Of a stretch of DNA of 64,000 bases, positions 46,690 to 58,521 are shown one piece after another. Origin of the DNA: Panaeolus papilionaceus (taxonomy: Eukaryota; Basidiomycota; Agaricomycetes; Agaricales); assembly GCA_015501605.1 (NCBI GenBank), contig JADNRZ010000006.1, positions 2,232,001 through 2,296,000 of the forward strand. Reading direction: 5' to 3'. The notes beneath the pieces were generated by a model. It worked only from the letters and a program-made list of their open reading frames with translations, was not told the origin of the DNA and searched no databases. Both the position numbers and the translations under genes were made by a program. Position 1 is the stretch's first letter. Every line of letters starts with the position of its first letter.

Positions 46690-47480
46690 GAATTATTCTG
46701 CCCCGAACAACGACTCAGTTGTTTAGCGCCGGAGGGAGGGTTCATTTCTGCCCTGGACGCAGACAATAAGATGTCGGCATTCTCCATGGCGGAGACGTCG
46801 ACGATCGTGGAACAGTACTAACAGGAATATTCGACTTGGCCAGAGGCAAGCTTCAAGCGGATAGCAGTGACAAGGAACATTCTTCCATCGTTTACGAGAT
46901 GGCTCCCTGCTTTCTTCAATGGCACTCCGCTTTAAGCGCTACGGAGACGATGTACGATTTTGATGTCGCCGACGCAGGGAGCTTGCGAGATTTGTTTAAT
47001 GCCCGAACAGGATACTTGAGGGATTTAGCCTTCGGGGGCGTGGCAAATTCTGCCAGTATATGTGGTACCAACAAGAATAGCGAATAGGTAGTCGGATTGA
47101 AATATAGTCCACTTGTCTTGGGGTTTCACATATCTACTCAAGAACATCAAATTATTTTGTAAGGTTTAGAAAAAATCTTGCGCGTCAGCGCTTGGTTGTT
47201 CGCAACTGTGAATATAGATTTGAGGGTAGTAGCAACACTTCGAGTTTTTAGAAGCTAAATCGAGGTAATCGAGTTCGAAAAATAAAAATAATCATAAAAC
47301 CACCTTGATATGAAATGTAACACGTAATTTTACGCAGAGAATCCAGGCCGCAACGTCAGAAAACTATTCTAGTGAACCTAGTCATCGTGTTAGCAAAGTC
47401 ACGTTGAGCATAGCCCGGTTTCACATGCTCACCAAATCCTTCCCATCTATCAATTGACGTGAAAAGTACCGATGTTTTCA
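46690..47480. other. Intergenic
   Basis: 3' flank of the sugar-transporter gene. An 83-codon plus ORF (46836-47087) has no recognised features. Confidence 0.5.
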
Positions 47481-50400
47481 TCAGGAAGCGTGTTGACCAA
47501 CCTCTTGAGACTTTCCGTCTGGAGTAGATGGCTCAACAGTTGTGGCAGAAATCATCGCAACTGTATCGTCCCCGTCAAATAGTCTGCAATAACGACCAAG
47601 GTTAGATTCATGGTCAAGCTGTTTAGATGTAACGGAGTGATATCGTACGCAGCCGTTTCTTCTAAAGTGAGCTATATGAAGGGCATGAAACATAAGCCGA
47701 TAAGTGAGTGTGCCCCAGAATAGGCTTTAATATAAGGGAGGACATACATTTTTCGTTTCGAGGATAAAAAAGTAGCAGAACACCATCTCAAATGCTATCC
47801 ACACAACATAAACGAGCTAAACGAGGGTAGATGTTGTTCAGTATGTTTCCGCCGAAAATGAATTGAATGACATACGTAGTACTTCCATCCAAGTCTAGAA
47901 GCGACAAGAACATATTAGCGACAGTACACTCTCTTCACAGCCCTGACCCAGGGTTTCATGAAACAGTGGGCACGCACCTTCCCAAAGCGATCGGGTTGAC
48001 ATATCTGATTCGTTTCATGAACAAAGCACAAAAAAGGGTCCAACGATGTCAGCAACATGCGTTTCATTTCACTAAGATGATATAAATCGAGGCCTTACTG
48101 ATTAAAGATCAGCGATAGTGAGATTACAAAGTTGAAAATTGTAAACCCCTTGGCGCGGAGTGCGAAAGGAAGGATTTCAATGGTGTAACTGCGCGTTGTT
48201 ATCGATCAGTTGGATTATTTATGGATAGAGAGGCGGCAGGCGCAGACTCACGACACAACCAAAGGTGTAAAAGCGACCTGGATTAGCAAAGCGAGTTAGA
48301 AGACCTATGATGTTGGAATGTGGTTAAGGGCACACATCATCTGTAAAGCAAGCAAGGTCAATAATTTAAATAATCGCACACGCTCTCAAGACACTTACAG
48401 AATCCGTAATATAGAACTACATCCATAAAGAGCGCGAGTATCTGGATTAGATAGACCCTAGGGACAAAGATGCACGAGTCGTGACGTACAGATCATCGCA
48501 ATAACAGTGTGCCCTGCGTTCAGATCTCCGCCTTGGGCGTAGAGAGCGAAGCAGATCGTCTGCAACGTCCAGAACAAAAGCATGCCTAAATTTTTGTGGT
48601 TAGGTAGGCGCCGTAATGATTAGATCACCAACGCACCTCCACACGAAATGAGAAATAGCGGCCGTCTGCCAACCTTATCGCAAAGAAACCCAGCGACAAT
48701 GGCAATGATAAAGTTGAAAATGTTCAAGAAGCCGTTCTACGTGGCGTTAATGGATCTTGACAGGACACTGCCAACAACGAGACTCACTATGAGCAGTTGA
48801 GTATCGGGATCAGTTACTGTGAAGGCAGTGAGACAGATTCTATCATGAAGTGAAGAGAAGACCCACTGCCAATCGCGATGAAAACTTTGTTTAAATCTAC
48901 GATACGAGTACTAAGCCATTTTAAGCCGTTGATGTAGGAAGGAAAGACATACAGTATGACCTAAGGAGGCACAGAAGCAAAATAATTAACATGATAACAA
49001 AGCAATGAGAGAAAGTAACTTACACCAGTCCGTTTCCTGACCACTGAGAGAAGAAAGCTAGAGCGATAATGATCCTCATGCGACGTAGATTCCCAGAGCC
49101 CTTGAATAACGATAGCCAACCAACGTCGGATGCAACATCGCGATCAAAATCTATGGCAGTTTTAATTTCGTCAAACTCGTAATTCACGAGTGGATGGCGG
49201 CTGACGATAAAGATCAACGTCAATTTAAGGATAAAATTGACAGTATTGGGAACTAACTGATCTCCGTTGGCATGATAATAAGCAAGGACTTTCAGGGCTT
49301 CTGCGTCACTTTGGGGTAGTGCATATTAGTAGGCTGTTCGTCAGAATCTATGAATATCGTGGCATACCGGCCTTTGCTGACAAGCCAACGTGGTGACTCA
49401 GGGACGATCCAGATGAGCATGATCTGAAGGAGAGAAGGCAGTCCCTGTAGAGCGGAGGGGATCCTCCATGCCCAGTTTGACGGAATCCTAAATGTACCAA
49501 AGGTCTATAATGCAACCAGTCAGAGTGAACTTGAGCGAAACAGGACAAAAAGTGCGTCCACTTACAGCCCATGCTGCTCTGAACAAAGCAACGAGACGCG
49601 ATAACGGTTATAAATCACAATGGAAGCGAGGAAAGGAATGCGTACATGATGCTGCCGAGGTACCTGGAATTATAAGGGTCGACTTAAAATTGTCCGACGG
49701 ATAAAAATACGATACAACGTACCACATGCTGTTATACATAGATGTGGCCTGGGCCCGTTGAGTAGGGAAAGCGATTTCGGTGATGAGCAAAGGAGCAGCA
49801 TTAGCAGCGAATGTTAAGCCGAATCCAACCAAAAATCTGACAGGTCAAGATATGAGCAAGATAGGCGGAAAAGACGTGCTAGTAGCGACACACCGTGCTC
49901 CGATGAACATGCCAACTGATATAGAAGCCGTCTGAATAGCAGTACCGACCACCATGATGGTAGCACCGATGAAAATGGCTGGTCGTCGTCCAAGTCCATC
50001 AGTGAGGTATGGAGCGAAGGGGTAGGCGGCCAGTGCGCCAATATTCTGCTTAGGTTAGAACACTGGTATAAATGTTTTGAAATGAAGACACATTTTACCT
50101 GAATGGCATTCAGAAGACCAAGCTGAAAGAGCAAAATCAGAAAAGGGCGGACAGTATGCAAAAATTGAATACCTTGCCATCTGTGGGGTAACCAAAGGCT
50201 ATTTGCCACTGGTCAACACTTTGTAACCCATCTATCGTCGACATCATTGACCAAAATATCCACTGGATATGGGCGTGCTAGAAACATACTCATCATGCTA
50301 CCTGTTGCGCTGGTTAGACTATAAATTGGATTGTACACCGAAAATGCTTACCGTCGTAGCCGTTTGTTGAGGACGTAATCAGACTTGCGCTGGGTTTAGT

Positions 50401-50613
50401 AGGGAACACGTGGTTTGGTGAAAAGACGTACAGGAGGACAATCCAGCAGTTCAAAGCCATAATACCTATGGATACCGGCGATTCTGAGTGAACCTGCGCG
50501 CGTGCGAGGCGATGATACAAACACTCACGAGAATTCTTCCACCACGGCCTGGCATCCGTGATGAGATGAGAATATCCATCGCTGTTGGCTGCAATAGCAG
50601 GTCCTCCGCCCAT
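47481..50613 (-). CDS. MFS sugar transporter, about 518 aa, 27 exons
   Basis: A major facilitator superfamily sugar transporter of the fungal hexose/lactose-permease type, with twelve predicted membrane helices in the plasma membrane. Diagnostic stretches in order: LLASLITSSTNGYDGSMMNG, DGLGRRPAIFIGA (loop 2-3), FLVGFGLTFAANAAPLLITE, PESPRWLVSK, LAFFSQWSGNGLVSYYLNKV, CDKVGRRPLFLISC, FTPLVVSYTIEILPFALRAK and ETKNLTLEETAALFDG. The ATG at 50613 gives MGGGPAIAANSDGYSHLITD, and the stop is at 47481-47483. The gene is exceptionally fragmented. Exons of 12 nt (50290-50301), 13 nt (49566-49578), 8 nt (48953-48960) and 5 nt (48336-48340) are needed to restore invariant residues. The middle and end helices are complete, so I consider the gene functional. 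The substrate (hexose, disaccharide or pentose) cannot be told from sequence alone. Confidence 0.85.
48336..48340 (-). other. 5-nt micro-exon of the sugar transporter
   Basis: ATGAT, flanked by a TTTACAG acceptor and a GTGTGC donor. It supplies Tyr-Asp in FLYYGF-YD-VAFTPL, as expected for this family. The introns on both sides are about 56-60 nt with normal branch sites. Confidence 0.7.
48953..48960 (-). other. 8-nt micro-exon of the sugar transporter
   Basis: GTCATACT between a CCTTAG acceptor and a GTATGT donor. It encodes the centre of V-S-Y-Y-L-N following SGNGL, a conserved segment of helix 7. Confidence 0.7.
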
Positions 50614-53600
50614 GATGAGTTGAAGAAAGAAAGGAAAAGATATGGTTGGGGTGGCTGATATGTTAGCAATTATAATTCGAGTCGTCCTTTTAAACCAGAC
50701 ACGGCCTGATAGATTGCAAAAACCTCCTCAGCCCATCAGGCGTAAACTAACTTGAAGAATTCAGAGTGGACGACCAATCATCAGGCCCGATTATCATATT
50801 ATTTTCCTGTAAACGTTGGGTTTGCAAGCTAGAAACGCGTTGTATGAGCACAAGGACAAGGGATAACTTACCATCATCCAAGCCTCTGAGGTTGTTTGCT
50901 CGACAAGAGTTATGTATGTTCAAGTTGTTCCTTGGTGTAGCATCCAAAAGGGCCTAACAAGAACCTAGAAGGAACTTTTCCATTGAAATAAACGTTGGTC
51001 GTCGTCGAAGTGAGCCATGAACCAAGCTATCGACTACCGGTGTTTCTTTGGATGTCGCACAACGCCAATGTCCCACCAGCATTTCAATCAAGGTGTTTTG
51101 TTTTCTGAACAGGGAATTTTTGCGGATGCCACAAGCAAATCACCATCACAAGATAACTCCAAAGCAGAGGGCCCAGTTCCATGACGCGCACCGACAAAAA
51201 AAAAAAAAAAAAAAGCAATGTCGACCAAGATCAAGAATCAAACGAGCTCTGACTTTGGGTCACAGCAATAGGGCGTCCTTTGAGCACTCCACCGTGTGAA
51301 TAAGAAGTAAATCCCAGATTCATAGAATAAAATTGGATAGATTCGACGGGCGAAGGATCTGGTAAATCAAGTTCAAGTTGGAAGGAAGGGTGGACAACGC
51401 GATTCCACACAAATGGTTTGCGTGGGAATATAAACACTGCCACCCAACTCGGCCCGACGATAGCCAGATGTGCGCTGGGCGTCTACCTTTTGCCCCTTGC
51501 CCTTTTACTGCCATATTCTCAGCGCCTTTACTGTATCGTCCCATGCTTCTCTCGTCTTCTAGTTTTATTTTGGTCCTGTATTGCTTCTGGAAGGCACGAT
51601 TATTCGACTAAAGTACGGAAACCGGGTTGGACAACGGAGATGGGATGTGATGCATTGCGTCCACACTGCGCCTCAGTTTTTCAATATTTTACACCGAGCT
51701 CCTGAAGGAATTCCTCTGTATTCTGCTCATAAAATTATACAGAGAACCGTGAAACGGCGACCCCCCTACATTTCGGAGACTACGCGCTGTCGTAGTTGTT
51801 CTGGTGATGCCCTCTGGCTTGTCCCAGTTCGTCTGCTGGCTCCTTGAACTGCACTGCACTCTCATTTTATCCACGAGTTTTATTAATGAAGCGCATTGGC
51901 CTCTATGCTCTGTATCTGGTTATTATAAACGCATATATGCATCATATTATGCCCTACTATGATGCGACATGTGCACACGCCCGCTTCCCTGCCTGCTGTC
52001 GCACCAGCTTCTCGTTCCTTGACATTGGTCTCGTCCGCCATGCTTTCGTCATAGGCTGAAAACTCAATCGAGAACTCCTCTCAATTTGGAGACTGGGGAG
52101 CCACAAACTTCTTGATGAACTTGCGCCTGATGCTGACCACGTTGAACGCGGCTAGCTTCAATTCATTTAGAGAAGTATTACATATTTATTATCGGATTAA
52201 CATAGGCAACCCCTGAAGTCTGGGATGATTATAGCGCCCCCTCGTCCTCGAGCTACAAGGACTCGGACGGTGTCCCTTTTCATTTCGGAGTATACTTTCA
52301 TGCGTCCCCTCCAGGAAAGGCAGGGTTCATCGTCTTGTTCGCCCAGGTTCCCCCCTCATGACACTAATTTTCCTTGAAACCTTTTCTGAATTCAAGGACA
52401 CGCCAAGTATACCGTCATCATACCTGGAGGCTACTTTTTCTTCCACGAGTCGTTGAGAAGTCGAAGCTTATCCATCTTCGCTTATTCCGGGGAGCATGAG
52501 ATGTGCTCAGTAGGTGTCCTTTCTTTTCAAGGTCTAGTTCCTCGGTCTTTGCTATCCAATCTTGTCAAATCATTTGACCCTCCGCTAATTCAAGGTAAAA
52601 ATATTTTCTTCTTTATTTCTGTCTAAACTGGATGTGTGAAGTCGTTTGACACAGCTGAATAGGGACCCACTTGCCTTTTACGTTGGGGTCACTCCCTGTG
52701 CTTCATCTCCGATTTTGGGCCGATCGTGAGCTCCAAATCACTTTGGCACACTGTCTGCCTCCTTTGGAGCAACTAAAATTTCGTCGCAAACTGGTTATTC
52801 TTCCAAATTTTCGTTGATCGGCGTCGGTCTCTTCTTTTCTAATGTAGATCGACGGAGTATATTGTCGATAATCGCCCTTGAATTCTAGCACTGCCATCCC
52901 GTCGATTAGGGGTTCAACGGAGGATGGAAAACAAAAAATGGTACGCCCGTCCTTTCATGCCCGTGCATTGCAGTGTTTTTTAAAATGAACAACCAACCTT
53001 TCAAGTAGGTGTCAACTTTTAGCTGCGTGGAATCCAGTACCCTGTTTTATACAATGGATGGTGTTCTCGGTAACATATTCTGCGAAGGTGGCATACATAT
53101 TGCCGATGTCTAAGTGATTAGGCAACTCGTTATCGCGATGCTGTCAAAGTCTATGTCAGTCCCGGCCACGCCCTCCGGCAATCCATGGACCTTCTTCACA
53201 GCATGCACTCTCGTTGTATGCATGTACGGTTTGTTATGCCACACACACAAGAATACGACATTGAATCAGCACAACCATGCACACCACTCTAGCTTATTCT
53301 TGAATGTCGCACAAACGATGTTGCCATGAACCTTGGCATTGTGTGAGGTACGCGTCAATGAGTGTCTACTTCATGCTATCACTCTAGCAGAGTTCTAGTC
53401 TACAGAACTGCGGAAGTGCACTGTGCACCGTGCACAGTGGAAGAGACGGACGGACTTGACGAAAGACCTCTCCGATCGGTCTCGGTGTGCTACCCCAGAA
53501 CTTGCTGGAATCTTAACGAGTCTACCCCACGGTCTAGTTATTCATGAAGCGATGCTCATATGAGAGTTCAAACGAACCAAACCTGGGTAATTATTTACAT

Positions 53601-53907
53601 TCCCTATCTTTTGTTTTAATGGGTTTATTATAGGAAAAGGACAAGAGAAGGGAACATTCCAGGAAAAGGCTTGGATTGATGAAGAGATGATCACGGAGTG
53701 AGGCTGACAAGGTCCGAAAAGGAAGCGGCACGTGCAGACCGGTTTTGAACAGCTGATGCGACAGCAGCTTGTTACCTTCTTGTACAGGACTGAGCATCTT
53801 GCCACCCCGCTCGCCGTCTGCCTCGTGCTCTTACTTCATTTCTCAGGTCCATTAGGGACTGTTGTTTCATATTTTCCTTCTCATCAGCCTCTTTTACACC
53901 CACCATC
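50614..53907. other. Intergenic, 3.3 kb, no clear gene
   Basis: Short ORFs only. Around 52206-52335 a plus frame reads VPFHFGVYFHASPPGKAGF, and at 52393-52500 another reads HAKYTVIIPGGYFFFHESLR, but their phases do not join, so at most this is a decayed gene. There is a run of 18 A at about 51196-51213. An inverted repeat lies at 53419-53439. Confidence 0.4.
53419..53439. repeat. Perfect palindrome, 10-bp arms
   Basis: CACTGTGCAC, C, GTGCACAGTG. The arms are exact reverse complements with one central base, about 470 nt before the aminopeptidase start codon. It could be a binding site for a dimeric regulator or simply chance. Confidence 0.7.
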
Positions 53908-56900
53908 ATGTCGCCTCCTCCTCCACCACCACCACCACCTCCCCCCATCTGCTTCCCCTTTGGAAGCTCAAAACCAAAGCGACGTCTCTCCTGGTCGAGT
54001 TCAGATAGATCGCAATCTCCTCTTCCTATACCTCGTGAGCTCAAGGAAAAAGCTTATAGACCGAAAGACTTCACTCCTGCAGCCACGGCTGATTCCCTTA
54101 CCTTCCACTCTGATTCCGAAAAGTACGACGACTTTGACGAAAACCAACCCATTATCAATAAACAGGACAAAGGTCGACCTAAACTAACACGATCCAATAC
54201 CATGACTGGCACGAAGAAGTCTACTGCATCTAACAAGTGGGGCTATGGCTGGGGCGTTGGAAAGAAGGACAAGGAGAGAGAGTACGAAGAAGAGGCTCAG
54301 ATGAACGAGAAGGCTGCCTCTCAGACCGACCTCCCCCTTTATCAGTCGTCTCACCCACCCGTCCGTCGCAACACGCAATCATCACAAGCCAGTAGATCAA
54401 CCGTGAAGACGCAGGATTCCCAGAGGACGCACACCAGCCAGAATAGTCGGGCGACGAGGGAATCGGCAGAGACGTATCGGAGTGGAGGCAGTCACTCGAC
54501 TGCTCCCAAACCTCGCCCACCGTTAGGTGGACACACTCTCACCCCTCAAGACTCAACGTCTACCCTTGTCGGGTCTGTCCTCAACAGGAAGATGGACGAG
54601 CCCGACACCGTCCGCCCCAAAGTCGACACAACAGCTCGTATTGATGAATTGAGACATCTGATGGCGAAGGATAACTTAGACTACTAGTACGTTTCGCTTC
54701 GTGCACTCAATCCACCCTACATCTACTAACAATTTTTCTTCCTGTAGTGTGATTCCCAGTGAGGATGCTCACGGCTCGGAGTACGTCGCCGCGAGCGACA
54801 AACGCCGAGAGTTTATCTCAGGGTAAGCCCGTGCTCAAAAATGTTCATTTCCGGCTTCTGCTAAGTATATCAAATTTCTCTCGCTCTAGGTTCACTGGGT
54901 CAGCTGGCCAAGCTGTCGTCAGCAGAAATTCTGCTTACCTGCTGACTGACTCGCGTTACTGGATCCAAGCTCAACAAGAGATCGATAACAACTGGACCCT
55001 CGTCCGGGTTGCCGGTATCAACCAACCTCAGGATTGGATCGAATGGATCGTTGTAAGTCTCTCACTCTGTTCATTATTCAACGAAGCTCCATATTTAATT
55101 CATATGTGATTCTCTAGTCACGGAGCAAAGGTACAAAGATCGGTATTGATGCTCGCATGATCTCTCACGAGAAGGCAACGCTCCTCAACTCCAAACTTGC
55201 ACCCCTGGACTCCAAGCTCGTTTACCCACCGCAGAATCTCATCGACTTGGTCTGGAAGGACAAGCCACCGAAGTCAACTGACAAGGTTTACGTGCACGGT
55301 CTCGAGTTTACAGGTGTCGGCGCCGATTTAAAGCTTGCCAAAGTTCGGGAGTGGATCAAGGCTCAGCCTCCTGCTGTTCCTTCGTATTCCAAGTCAGAAC
55401 CTACTGCTGCCCAGAAACATGTTGGCACGCTCGTTACTTCCCTTTCGTGCATTGGTACGTTATTTTTCTCTTTTTGTCTCTCACGCGGCATGAAGTGACC
55501 ATTCTATTCCAAAAATAGCCTACGTTCTCAATCTCAGAGGATCCGATATTCCCTACAACCCCCTATTCCACGCCTACCTCTTCATCGGTACCACCAAGGC
55601 GATCCTCTTCGTGGAAGAGGGCAAGCTGGTCAATAATCAAACCGGAACTCTTGTGAAGGACTACTTGAATGATCTAGGGGTTGAGCAGCGACCGTACACG
55701 GATCTATGGCCATTCCTTCGCCGTAGAGAATGGGGTGAGGGGAAGGTATGTTACTCCTTCATGTCCGCTGAGAGTTTTGTGCTGATTTCACCCGTCAATC
55801 TTGTTAGGTCCTCATTACACCCCAAACATCGTATGCGATCTCACTCATGCTGACGCACTTCCGCTATACGATTGCCACCTCACCCATCGAGACGATGATG
55901 TCAATCAAGAACGAAACCGAAATCGACGGGATGAGGCGTGCTTACCTTCGCGATGGCGCAGCATTCGTAAGTAACCTTTTGGCGTCATTAACTGCGGCCC
56001 ACTAACATTGTTATCTGCCTTTCTTATGTTCCGTGCCTATCTAGGTCAAGTTCTTGGCGTGGCTCGAAGCCAAATTCGCAGAAGGGTTTGACATCACGGA
56101 GTGGGAGGCTGCCTTCAGGTTGACCGAGTTCAGAAGGAAGAACAAGAACTTCATGGGTCTGGCGTATGAGAACATCTCAGCCTCCGGACCTAACGCTGCG
56201 CTTCCTCATTACTCGCCAAAGAAGGCAACGGCAGCCATTATCCGCAAGGATGTCCCGTACCTCAAGTGAGTCGATCTCCTCAACCCTATCTTGCCTCTTT
56301 AGCTCAACGCACTTCATTACTTGCGACATTTAGTGATTCTGGTGCTCAATATTACGATGGAACCTGCGACACAACGCGAACGGTGCATTTCAGCCGGCCC
56401 ACGCCTGAAATGTGTGACGCGTATACACGTGTATTGCAAGGACATGTGCGTTTCATTTCTTCTATCCTGCTTAGTACCTAATTCAGTCTTACTGATCTTG
56501 CAATTACCCGTTTACCCTTTACCCAATTATCCGTAAACTCCATGTCTACAGATTGCCATTGATAGTGCCATCTTCCCTGAGGGTACGTCAGGAAAGCAGC
56601 TCGACGTCCTTGCACGCAAGGCTCTTTGGAAGGACGGCTTGAATTACAACGTGAGTCGTGCCTCTTACGGTCGCTGAGGGGACAGCTGCACGGCCTCAGC
56701 CGTCTGCAATTGTTCTTTCACGATCCTTTTGGAGTAACGATAACTAACTTGTTTGTTTGACATTGGCAGCACGGAACTGGTCATGGGTTCGGAGCGTTCT
56801 TGACTGTGCATGAAGGGCCTCACGGATTCTCAAGCAACATTGCGCTGACCCCTGGGCATGTCATCACCAATGAGCCAGGTTTCTGTGAGTAGAAGTTTCC

Positions 56901-57580
56901 AATGTCTTATCGCTTTTCTTTTTTGCATCCCGTCCCTTCACAACTTTATGACTCTTACTGACCTGAAATTCCTCTTTCTCTTCTTTGTTTTTAATTAATT
57001 AGATCTTGAAGGCCAATGGGGAATGCGCATTGAGTCCGCCTTACTCGTGAAGCGCGTTAAGGTAAGCTTGTTGATGCCTCTTTATGGTTTCCATGATCTT
57101 CCATTCTAATGCCTCTTCTTCGCTATTCTAGACACGAGGCGAATTCAATGGCGATATTTGGCTCGGCTTTGAACGTTTCACTTGCGTGCCTATCCAAACC
57201 CGTATGGTTAAGGAAAGCATGCTGACTAAGGAAGAGAAGCAATGGCTCAAGGTATGTCGACATCCCCATCTCGTTGTTGTGGGCTTTCAGCCCTTCACGG
57301 GGTCCCCTTTTGTCTTGATGTCTGTCTCTTCATGTGTGGATGTGACCGCGCTGGTCGGGCATATTGACCCCAAAAACCTTTTCCCTTGTGGCTTCTTGCG
57401 GCGTTTTGGAACGTTATACTGACATGCTTTGTTCTGTAGGATCATAATCAGAGGTGCTACGAGAAACTGGCACCTTACCTCAAAGATGACAAGCGGGCCT
57501 TGAAATGGCTGAAGAGGGAGGCTGACCGCGGTATTGGTCTCGCACCTACTGCTGTTGGTATCTCAATCGACTGGGACTAG
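53908..57580 (+). CDS. AMPP: Xaa-Pro aminopeptidase P (M24B), 868 aa with N-terminal extension
   Basis: A metallopeptidase that removes N-terminal residues before proline, normally cytosolic and dimanganese-dependent. Thirteen exons sum to 2607 nt. Residues 1-245 are a disordered extension: a run of twelve prolines after MSP, basic/serine-rich patches, then [20 protein letters not shown], where the aminopeptidase proper begins. The creatinase N-like domains follow ([28 protein letters not shown]). The catalytic pita-bread domain keeps all five metal ligands in family spacing: D655 and D666 in [18 protein letters not shown]729 in HGTGHGFG, E759 in NEPGFY and E773 in MRIES. Known AMPP proteins are about 615 aa, so the extension is unusual. 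It is contiguous with the first catalytic codons in exon 1 (53908-54686), so it is part of the open frame. An internal start nearer residue 240 could give the standard form. Confidence 0.9.
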
Positions 57581-58521
57581 AGACTTGGACCCATCTCGAT
57601 CACCCTGATCTCCCTCCCATTGCTACCCTCACTTTTCATCATCATCATCCTCCTTGCCTATTCACCTTCACCATTCCACAGTCTGTCAGAGACGAGGGAA
57701 TGCACATTCCCACTCCACCCTGCGATACCGCTGGTCATATGTTTTCCGTCGACAAACATATGACTTGATTACGCGACATGATGGTTTTATAAACTTGTTT
57801 TTGGCCTTTTTCCTTTCTCACATGTGACGACCATACGCAGACGACATGACACACGATGTTGTTTATAACCCTTTTTTTACACAATTTTTTCTTTCTTCCT
57901 TTCTGTGTTTTGTCTCGTCGTTTGCTTAATTTAATGATTCTCGTTTTCTCGTTTTTCTCGTTTTTTCTTCTTTGTGAGATTGCGAGTCGGTCATAGGACT
58001 GCATTGCGACCCCACTTTCTCTTCCCCCCTTCCACGCTCTCCGACACGGTACCTCCTCCACCTTAGACACGCCCCTTTACCTTCTTGATTGTGATGTGTA
58101 CGATCTTCATGTGCTATATGTTTCCAGATTGGATTTTTTCTCTCCATTTTACGTTTTTATTATCTTCTTCTACCTCTGTCTTTGCGCAGTGGGATCTTTC
58201 AGATCCTTATCGTGATATCTTCAGCTTTTTGTACATAGCAGCGCACGTCAATTTTTTTCCTGTCTTTCTTGACGACAAAACAGGGGATCTACAGTATGTA
58301 TGTAGTAGACATAAAAGACGGTCTAGCGTTCTGTTATGCATTTTTTTGCCCTCCTGTACCTATATATTATAGTATAGACGACACCCCTTGAGAAATGAAA
58401 TAACATTGCATGACCTTAATTCCCGAAGAGATTATTACATTGGGACAATGTCATGTAAAATGAATGGTAGCAAGGAGGGAATATACACCAAGAGAGAGCG
58501 AAAAATAATGTACAAGACGAT
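57581..58521. other. Intergenic between convergent genes
   Basis: Shared 3' space of aminopeptidase P (plus) and NOG1 (minus). Pyrimidine-rich stretches at 57790-58020 and a strong inverted repeat at 57734-57764 are the only notable features. Confidence 0.55.
57734..57764. terminator. Inverted repeat downstream of aminopeptidase P
   Basis: GTCATATGTTT, nine bases, AAACATATGAC. The 11-bp arms are perfect complements, about 155 nt after the stop codon. A role in 3'-end processing or transcription termination is a guess from its place between convergent genes. Confidence 0.35.

Noticed and set aside
51196..51213. Run of 18 A as a retrotransposon tail
   Set aside because: No element body, target duplication or coding remnant next to it; treated as a homopolymer.
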